Shown: positions 32,974 through 38,377 of the stretch, one piece after another
Layout of the letters: each line of letters opens with the position of its first letter
How positions within the stretch are numbered: position 1 is the stretch's first letter
Assembly: GCA_964619675.1 (NCBI GenBank)
Contig: CAZUEO010000024.1
Location: 1-38,377 of the forward strand
Source: JAPLMW01 sp964619675
Lineage (GTDB): Bacteria > Planctomycetota > Phycisphaerae > Sedimentisphaerales > UBA12454
Reading direction: 5' to 3'
DNA: 38,377 nucleotides
The notes under the pieces: model-generated
The model's input: the letters and a program-made list of their open reading frames with translations, nothing else
Told to the model about the DNA's origin: nothing
Database searches by the model: none
Program-made: the position numbers and the translations under genes

Positions 32974-33681
32974 ATGAGTAAAATCGCAGAAAATCTCGAA
33001 AAGGTCAAAAATAACATACAGAAAGCCGCCGACAAGGCAAAACGCGACAGTTCAGAGATAACCCTTGTCGTTGTTACAAAAGCCGCCAATATTGACGCTA
33101 TAAAACAGGTCATCAAATTAGGATGCACCCGGCTCGGAGAAAACAGGGTGCAGCACCTCAAAATTGCAGCCGATGATTTGGCCCGGTTTCTCAGGGAAAA
33201 CCCGCAGCTCAGCCAGGTCGACTGGCATATGGTAGGACATCTCCAGCGAAACAAGGTGCGACAGCTTCTTCAAATCTCACAGTTCATACACTCTGTCGAC
33301 ACGCTCAGGTTAGCAGAGGAAATCAGCAAATACGCAGCCAAGCTCGACATCAGCCCGCAAATCCTGATACAGGTCAACTGTTCACAGGAACCCCAGAAAT
33401 ACGGTGCGCCTGTCGGAGCTGCCGTTCATCTCGCCGAACAAATCGCCACAATGCCGAATATCAAACTGGCAGGCCTTATGACGATGGCTCCCCTGACACT
33501 GAACAAGGCCATCGTAAAAGCGGCTTTCAGCAGGGCAAAGGAATTATTCGAGGAAATAAAGGGAGAAAGAATCGCAGGCGCAGATTTCAAACACCTGAGT
33601 ATGGGAATGAGCCAGGATTACGAAACCGCTATCGAATGCGGCGCCACAATCCTGCGAATCGGCTCAGCCATATTTAACTGA
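32974..33681 (+). CDS. YggS/PLPBP-family pyridoxal phosphate homeostasis protein
   Basis: 235 aa. The PLP lysine is in VVVTKAA (about residue 32). Family motifs follow: GCTRLGENRVQ, DWHMVGHLQRNKVRQLL, QILIQVNCSQEPQKYG, AGLMTMAPL, and LSMGMSQDYETAIECGATILRIGSAIF. It is a single-domain TIM-barrel protein that binds PLP without known catalysis and balances free B6 and amino-acid pools. It begins 12 bases after topVIA, so the two likely share a transcript. Confidence 0.96.
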   Translation: MSKIAENLEKVKNNIQKAADKAKRDSSEITLVVVTKAANIDAIKQVIKLGCTRLGENRVQHLKIAADDLARFLRENPQLSQVDWHMVGHLQRNKVRQLLQISQFIHSVDTLRLAEEISKYAAKLDISPQILIQVNCSQEPQKYGAPVGAAVHLAEQIATMPNIKLAGLMTMAPLTLNKAIVKAAFSRAKELFEEIKGERIAGADFKHLSMGMSQDYETAIECGATILRIGSAIFN

Positions 33682-33686
33682 CGGCT

Positions 33687-33965
33687 TTAAGTCTGCTGCC
33701 GGGCTTTTTTGCCTGCCGGCCAGTCGGAAAACGCAAGAATGCACAGCATTATCAGCGTGCCGAACGGCGCAAGTATAAGCAGGCCGAACGCTCCGCTGTA
33801 GCCTGTCTTCGAGAAGACCCGCCACCACAGAAAAAGCTTGAACAGCATAATCGCAGTAGTTGACAGGCCGATTATCAGGAAAAACATAATCATGAACGGC
33901 AGCGCCACCAGCGGCGCCGCTGACGCTCCGCAGGCCAGTCCCGTTTGACAAATACTGTAATACAT
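33687..33965 (-). CDS. Small membrane protein of unknown function
   Basis: 92 aa from ATG 33965. An upstream in-frame TTG (33980) is rejected because GGGAG (plus 33974-33978) is correctly spaced before the ATG. Two hydrophobic helices (about residues 17-42 and 59-77) flank a basic-aromatic turn (WWRVFSKTGYSGAFGLL). The WRxFxKxGYSG and AFSDWP sequences resemble small planctomycete membrane proteins; I cannot name a function. It converges on the PLP-protein gene (5-base gap) and has its own strong promoter. Confidence 0.72.
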   Translation of the reverse strand: MYYSICQTGLACGASAAPLVALPFMIMFFLIIGLSTTAIMLFKLFLWWRVFSKTGYSGAFGLLILAPFGTLIMLCILAFSDWPAGKKARQQT

Positions 33966-34002
33966 CGTAAATACTCCCAAAATTTTACTAAAGACCGATA
34001 AA

Positions 34003-34031
34003 ATCCTAAAATACGCCTCTCAATTTGTCAA
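34003..34031 (-). promoter_or_regulatory. Promoter of the small membrane protein
   Basis: On the minus strand: consensus TTGACA (34031-34026), 17-base spacer, TAGGAT (34008-34003), 37 bases before the ATG. Confidence 0.65.
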
Positions 34032-34107
34032 CCAAAAAAAATCCCAAACTAAGTCGCTGCCTAAAACTGCCGAAATAAAAATATGTTAAATTGCGGCTTG
34101 TGAAAAA

Positions 34108-35310
34108 ATGACCGAAACTCTCGTAAAAACAGAAAAAACATCAGCGGCTTTTTACGACGCTTTATTGATAACCGTCGGAGGAATCGCCGACCCTGAAATC
34201 CGGAAAGTCATTCTTGGCGGAAATTTCACCTGGGAAATCGCGGACTTTGACGAGCTTCTCGAAGCCGGATTCAACTTTAAAACTATCGGCACTGCTGTAA
34301 TCGATGCACAGTCCACAACCGTTTCTTATCAAAAGAAACTGCTCGAAATTGTTGCCCTGCTCGACAAAGCCAATGTCCCGACAGTGCTCTACGGAAATGC
34401 GGACAGCATCAACACAGACCATTTCAAAATGCTCAACGTAATTGAGAAAACATCCGCTTCGCAGATTATACCCGTAATAAAAATAAGCAACGCCTATCGC
34501 AAACACTTCATCGAGCTTGAAAATAAGAATCCAGCCGGCACAGCCAAAGACAATCACGCTGTGCAGCTCGAGACCCAGTTAAAAATGGCCGGCACCGTTC
34601 AGAGAGATTTCCTTCCGCAAATCCTGCCGGACAGCCCGCAATTCAAATGGGCCGTCGCTTTTATGCCCGCAGACTGGGTCGCAGGCGATATCTACGATAT
34701 AGCGAGAATCGATGAAAAACACATAGGCTTTTATCTTGCCGACGCCGTAGGCCATTCAATGCCTGCCGCCCTGCTGACAATGTTCCTCAAACAGGCCGTC
34801 CAGATGCGGCAAACCATCGGCAACGAATATAGAATCTTCACGCCGCTGGAAGTTATAAGCAGTCTCAATCAGAAAATGTTTGCTCAGCACCTGCGAGGCT
34901 GCCAGTTTGCCACCTGCTGCTACTGCCTGCTCAACACCGAAACGCTTACGCTCGACTACTGCCGGGCAGGCCATCCCTACCCGATTCTGATAAACAAAAA
35001 CAGGGAAGGAGGGGGTCCTGTTCAGCTTCAGACACGAGGCTCGCTGCTTGGCGTTTTCGAAGATGCCCAGTTTGAACAAGGCTCGGTCCAATTGCACCCC
35101 GGCGACAAATTGCTCCTTTATTCAGACGGCGCTGAGCCGTTTATGGGCACAGAACACAATGAAACTTCTCTCAACTTCACAAAAGTATTCAGTGCCATCA
35201 CCGCCCTGCCTGCAAAGCAGCTTACCGCAGAATTTGAAAATCTCGTTAAGGCATCCAGAGACACCACCGAGCCCGACGACATCACCCTCATCGCATTCGA
35301 AATACAATAA
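34108..35310 (+). CDS. PP2C-type (SpoIIE/RsbU) serine phosphatase with receiver-like N-terminus
   Basis: 400 aa. Residues about 8-125 show the alternating strand-helix pattern of a response-regulator receiver (TAVIDAQ near the acceptor position, VLYGNADS further on), but the paired acidic residues after strand 1 (LLITVGGIADPE) are missing. It may not be a normal phospho-receiver. A coiled linker (AVQLETQLKMAGTVQRDFLPQ) leads to a SpoIIE/PP2C domain (about 170-400). This has the metal-binding Asp residues in VAGDIYDI and LADAVGHSMPAALLT, RAGHPYPIL, and LLLYSDGAEP. RsbU-like proteins switch partner anti-sigma antagonists; no partner kinase or STAS gene is visible here. Confidence 0.88.
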   Translation: MTETLVKTEKTSAAFYDALLITVGGIADPEIRKVILGGNFTWEIADFDELLEAGFNFKTIGTAVIDAQSTTVSYQKKLLEIVALLDKANVPTVLYGNADSINTDHFKMLNVIEKTSASQIIPVIKISNAYRKHFIELENKNPAGTAKDNHAVQLETQLKMAGTVQRDFLPQILPDSPQFKWAVAFMPADWVAGDIYDIARIDEKHIGFYLADAVGHSMPAALLTMFLKQAVQMRQTIGNEYRIFTPLEVISSLNQKMFAQHLRGCQFATCCYCLLNTETLTLDYCRAGHPYPILINKNREGGGPVQLQTRGSLLGVFEDAQFEQGSVQLHPGDKLLLYSDGAEPFMGTEHNETSLNFTKVFSAITALPAKQLTAEFENLVKASRDTTEPDDITLIAFEIQ

Positions 35311-35435
35311 AGCTCTATGGCCGCAAGGCCGTTGCAATCCACAAATCTTCAATTTTAAATAACCTTTGTGTCTTGGCCTGTCCCGCCATAGCTTTAGCGA
35401 CGGCGGATGGCTTGGTGGCTATCTGGCTGCGCAAT

Positions 35436-35462
35436 AAAAAGGCCCGCTTTAAGCGGGCCTTT
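35436..35462. terminator. Intrinsic terminator downstream of the cold-shock gene (bidirectional)
   Basis: AAGGCCCGCTT (35439-35449) and AAGCGGGCCTT (35451-35461) form a strong GC stem with T-runs on both strands, placed between the ends of the convergent phosphatase and cold-shock genes. Confidence 0.9.
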
Positions 35463-35484
35463 AAGGTTCAAACGATGTTGCCGA

Positions 35485-35688
35485 TTAGGCAGGCGTTACA
35501 TTAACTGCGCAGGGCCCTTTTTTGCCCTGGCCGGCCTCAAAATTGACCTTTTGGCCGTCACTGAGGGATGCGTAGCCTGTGGTTTTTACCTCCGAATGAT
35601 GCACGAATAAATCAGCACTGCCGTCATCGGGTGTGATAAAACCATAACCTTTGTCCGAACTAAACCATTTTACTGTTCCTGTACTCAC
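35485..35688 (-). CDS. Cold-shock-domain protein (CspA family)
   Basis: 67 aa, one cold-shock domain. The RNA-binding motifs are present: RNP1 KGYGFITPD and RNP2 DLFVHHSEV, after the start MSTGTVKWFSSDKG. The start is GTG at 35688, with TAGGAG about 8 bases upstream. It binds single-stranded RNA and DNA and melts secondary structure. A roughly 90-base leader is predicted from the promoter, which is typical of cold-regulated csp mRNAs. The gene ends before a strong terminator. Confidence 0.96.
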   Translation of the reverse strand: MSTGTVKWFSSDKGYGFITPDDGSADLFVHHSEVKTTGYASLSDGQKVNFEAGQGKKGPCAVNVTPA

Positions 35689-35783
35689 TTGTTTTACTCC
35701 TAATAAAAAAACTTATATCTCTGCTTTTGTGTTTTGGGAAGTACTATTGAGAGACGAAATAATATATCCCCATATAAGACATT

Positions 35784-35812
35784 ATTTTATTGGAGAAGAA
35801 CAATTAATGCAA
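35784..35812 (-). promoter_or_regulatory. Candidate promoter of the cold-shock gene
   Basis: On the minus strand: TTGCAT (35812-35807), 17-base spacer, TAAAAT (35789-35784), giving a 5' leader of about 90 bases. The rest of 35813-36067 is AT-rich and shows no gene. Confidence 0.5.
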
Positions 35813-35975
35813 CAAATAAATACTATTTTACCGCAAACATATTTATAAACAGCCGAAATAACCCAAAAACAGCCCTTTTCCCTCGAATAAACTTATCTGT
35901 CTTTAGCGAATTCATACGCAACCGCTTCTCTCAACTGCTCCACTGCCCACCTGTTCTAAATCACCCTTAATTTCC

Positions 35976-36004
35976 TTGCAATACCGCTTTTTCCACTGTA
36001 AATT
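35976..36004 (+). promoter_or_regulatory. Candidate promoter of tRNA-Phe and the downstream gene
   Basis: TTGCAA (35976-35981), 17-base spacer, TAAATT (35999-36004), 63 bases before the tRNA. Confidence 0.45.
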
Positions 36005-36067
36005 ATTTAGTTTATGAGTCGGGAATTGGATATTTCTCGATTTTCTATTCTCGATTGCTCTATTTAC

Positions 36068-36140
<73 letters not shown>

Positions 36141-36161
36141 TTTTTTAATTCAAGGTCGGCA

Positions 36162-38060
36162 ATGGAATTACGTATCAGGCTGCTCATATATCTTGGCATT
36201 GTTATCGCAACGCTTATTGCCTATGAGCCGATTCGGCACAATGATTTTGTCAGTTACGACGACCCTAAAAACATTACCGAAAACCCTGATATAAAAGTTC
36301 CAATAACATGGCAATCGCTTGGCCGGGCATTCACACAGCCGCATTTCCATATGTGGCATCCCCTTACTACGATTGTAAATATGCTGAACTATCAGCTTTT
36401 CGGACTGAATCCCGTCGGACATCACCTCGTCAGTTTGCTGCTTCACATCGCTAGTGCCCTGCTGCTTTTCTGGATACTTGCAGATATGACAGGAACAACA
36501 TGGCCCAGCGCGTTCGTAGCAGCGGTTTTCGCATTGCATCCCCTCCAAGTAGAATCAGTCGCTTGGGCATCTGAGCTAATGATTGTTTTAAGCGGTTTGT
36601 TTTGGCTGCTGACAATGGCCGCCTATATACGATATGCAAAAAAACCGTCAACAGGACGATACATATTGCTGCTGCTGGTTTTCGGCATTTGTATTTTGAC
36701 CAAGCCAATTGTTGTTACCCTCCCGTTCGCATTGCTTCTGCTGGATTACTGGCCTCTCGGCCGAGTCAAATGGGGCCGGCAAACCGAAAGGCTTACAAAG
36801 GAAAAAAATCAGCAGGACGTATCTGTTTGGCGGCTGATAATCGAGAAAATTCCTTTGTTTATGCTGTCGGCAATTTTGAGTGTAATAACTTTCTTTGCGC
36901 AGCGGCAGGGAGGAGCTGTCGCCCCGTTGGAAAAATGGCCGTTGGATTTCCGAATCGCCAATATGTTTATCTCCTATACAAGGTATATCAGCAGAACAAT
37001 ATGGCCGAGCCGATTAGCCGTTTTCTATCCGTCTCTGCCGGCGAACCTGCCAAAGAACATAGTGGCAGCCTGTGCATTGCTGTTTATCCTGATATTGGTA
37101 TTTTGTATCTATATCGCCCGCCGCAGAAGGTACGCTGCTGTGGGCTGGCTATGGTATGTCGGCATACTTGTCCCAACGATAGGACTTGTTCAGGCCGGCG
37201 CTCAGGCAATGGCCAACAGGTATATGTATATACCGATAATTGGTCTGCTCATTATCATTGCCTGGACTGTCAAAGACTTCATCGTTAATCGGCCTCGCTG
37301 GAAAATAGTCTCGGCAGTATTAGCTGCGGTCGTTCTGCTGTCTGCGGTTATTCTTACACGAATACAGGTAAAACATTGGCAAAGCAGTATGACGCTGTTT
37401 GAATACACTTTGAAGGTGACCAAAAACAACGCCATAGCGGAAAACAGTTATGGCTGCGCCTTGTTTGAAGCAGGCAGGACTGATGAGGCGCTGCTGCATC
37501 TTAGCAAGGCGGTGAAAATCAGTCCGATATATTTAGATGCTCGCGGCAACCTCGGTCAGGTTCTCCTGAAACAGGGAAAGTTCAACGAGGCTATTGCCTG
37601 TTTTAATGAGCTTTTAGAGATGTCGCCAGGCGATAACCGGACAACGGCATATACGCTTCTTGGTGCAGCTTATCATAAAGCAGGCAAATATAAGCAGGCA
37701 ATTCAGAGCTGGACAAAGGCAATGGAATTAGAGCCAAACAGAGTTGATATTCTCAACAACCTGGCATGGCTTTCGGCTACTGTCAACGACGTGTCTCTTC
37801 AAGACGCCAACAAGGCCATTGAGCTTGCTCAGCGTGCTTGTGAACTTACAGAGTACAAAAACCCCGTTACGCTGGATACCTTGGCTACAGCTTATGCCGC
37901 CGCGGGCAGGTTTAGTGATGCGGTGAAAATAGATGAGCAAGCCATCAACGCCGCAAAGGCCCGCGGTCAAAAAAATTTGGTTAGTGAGATTCAGAGCCGG
38001 ATAGAACTTTACAAACAGGCCGACCGTATATCCAAAAATAATTATGGAACACAAAACTAA
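36162..38060 (+). CDS. GT-C-like membrane glycosyltransferase with C-terminal TPR repeats (TMTC-like)
   Basis: 632 aa from ATG 36162; the frame is open upstream into the tRNA, so earlier starts are not credible. The N-terminal two thirds hold about ten membrane helices and the family hallmarks: NDFVSYDDPKNITENPD in the first extracytoplasmic loop (with the Asp pair), HMWHPLTTIVNML, GLNPVGHHLVSLLLH, and ALHPLQVESVAW. From about residue 425 come three to four TPR units (NAIAENSYGCALFEAGRTDEAL, YLDARGNLGQVLLKQGKFNEAI, and so on). This layout is that of TMTC/PMT-type proteins that transfer sugars from a lipid donor to protein. After ESVAW, the usual AERKDVLS reads ASELMIVLS, so a conserved charged patch is missing. 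Confidence 0.85.
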   Translation: MELRIRLLIYLGIVIATLIAYEPIRHNDFVSYDDPKNITENPDIKVPITWQSLGRAFTQPHFHMWHPLTTIVNMLNYQLFGLNPVGHHLVSLLLHIASALLLFWILADMTGTTWPSAFVAAVFALHPLQVESVAWASELMIVLSGLFWLLTMAAYIRYAKKPSTGRYILLLLVFGICILTKPIVVTLPFALLLLDYWPLGRVKWGRQTERLTKEKNQQDVSVWRLIIEKIPLFMLSAILSVITFFAQRQGGAVAPLEKWPLDFRIANMFISYTRYISRTIWPSRLAVFYPSLPANLPKNIVAACALLFILILVFCIYIARRRRYAAVGWLWYVGILVPTIGLVQAGAQAMANRYMYIPIIGLLIIIAWTVKDFIVNRPRWKIVSAVLAAVVLLSAVILTRIQVKHWQSSMTLFEYTLKVTKNNAIAENSYGCALFEAGRTDEALLHLSKAVKISPIYLDARGNLGQVLLKQGKFNEAIACFNELLEMSPGDNRTTAYTLLGAAYHKAGKYKQAIQSWTKAMELEPNRVDILNNLAWLSATVNDVSLQDANKAIELAQRACELTEYKNPVTLDTLATAYAAAGRFSDAVKIDEQAINAAKARGQKNLVSEIQSRIELYKQADRISKNNYGTQN

Positions 38061-38143
38061 ACGAAGATAAAACTCTTCCCTTAATTTTTCAAAATTACGA
38101 CCTATAATTTTACAAATCAGGCAAGCCGTATATCCAAAAATAA
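38011..38143. repeat. Imperfect direct repeat of the end of the TPR gene
   Basis: CCGTATATCCAAAAATAA at 38024-38041 recurs exactly at 38126-38143, and the bases before it (ACAAACAGGC versus ACAAATCAGGC) match closely. The 3' end of the TPR coding sequence is therefore partly duplicated about 102 bases on, between the gene and the inverted-repeat element. Confidence 0.8.
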
Positions 38144-38223
38144 AAAAACCGCCCTGCCGCCAACGACGACGCCAAAGCCTGCGCCGCCGGCAAACTCTCT
38201 ATCGTCATTAAGATGGAACATAA

Positions 38224-38351
38224 AGTCCAGCAGGGGTCTTGAGCTATTTATTATTGGCAGCCCATACTACGCAGCAAAACTGCTTCGCAGAGTAGTATCA
38301 GACTACCCTCTTCTCCATCCTCCCAATAAGCTCTACATATCCTGCTGGACT
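38224..38351. repeat. Nested inverted-repeat element of unknown type
   Basis: AGTCCAGCAGG (38224-38234) and CCTGCTGGACT (38341-38351) are perfect 11-base complements enclosing ordered inner pairs: GAGCT/AGCTC (38241-38245, 38329-38333), TATTGG/CCAATA (38252-38257, 38323-38328), ATACTAC/GTAGTAT (38264-38270, 38292-38298) and GCAG/CTGC (38271-38274, 38280-38283). The helices nest in the right order to fold the 128 bases into one long, bulged hairpin. It could be a MITE/REP-like repeat, an integron-type recombination site, or a structured RNA; no transposase is in the window. Confidence 0.65.
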
Positions 38352-38377
38352 GTATAATAAACTGCCTCAAAGCAACG

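Noticed and set aside
38224..38351. SRP RNA in the terminal element
   Set aside because: It lacks the conserved GGAAGGAAGCAGCC-type apical region.
38144..38359. Plus-strand coding fragment running through the inverted-repeat element
   Set aside because: The frame is open for about 65 codons but has no start codon, no ribosome site and low-complexity Pro/Thr content; the nested pairing explains the sequence better.

Overview
The window looks like chromosomal DNA of a bacterium of moderate GC, most probably a planctomycete of the class Phycisphaerae (Sedimentisphaerales-like). Pointers to this are a membrane-bound pyrophosphatase with the K+-dependent signature, a class II (B12-dependent) ribonucleotide reductase, a DNA topoisomerase VI A subunit in an otherwise bacterial gene set, a short UvrC without the C-terminal HhH domain, and a membrane-anchored HTH protein and TPR/GT-C protein of types I associate with that group. 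The taxonomic call is an inference from gene content.

Layout. 1-4800 (minus strand): the first 193 codons of an alginate-export-like outer-membrane barrel, then an operon of two duplicated substrate-binding lipoproteins and a Cache-HAMP histidine kinase, with no permease or ATPase. 5097-8015 (plus): tRNA-Lys, a YqaA/VTT membrane protein, AMMECR1, a HExxH peptidase-like protein and Maf. 8143-15167 (plus): a membrane HTH protein, an OmpA-type lipoprotein, then a tight ligA-methyltransferase-ribD-cofE-like run. 15164-18699: uvrC and a six-hairpin glycosidase-like gene transcribed divergently from a very compact promoter region. 18918-28720: nrdJ behind NrdR-box-like palindromes, rplM-rpsI with a near-consensus promoter, argC-nitrilase-argJ, and hppA. 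28803-31335: rsfS-argS-yjbQ. 31336-31866: a 530-base gene-free stretch holding a minus-strand structured RNA. 31867-35688: topVIA, the YggS-type PLP protein, a small membrane protein, a PP2C/SpoIIE phosphatase and a cold-shock protein. 36068-38060: tRNA-Phe and a GT-C/TPR membrane protein. 38061-38377: an imperfect direct repeat and a nested inverted-repeat element.

The most striking object is the minus-strand RNA at about 31656-31408. It has a TTGACT-17-TATAAT promoter, a 5' hairpin, and three modules. Each module is closed by the same GGCGAG/CUCGCC helix and exposes a CCCCCC run in its apical loop. The last module is followed directly by six U, so it doubles as the terminator. I do not recognise it as a known RNA family.

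Most of the rest is housekeeping (DNA repair and ligation, translation, arginine and riboflavin synthesis, deoxynucleotide supply, ion-pumping energetics) with a few signalling genes. Distances between neighbouring genes of a few bases, or ATGA overlaps, mark the likely operons.
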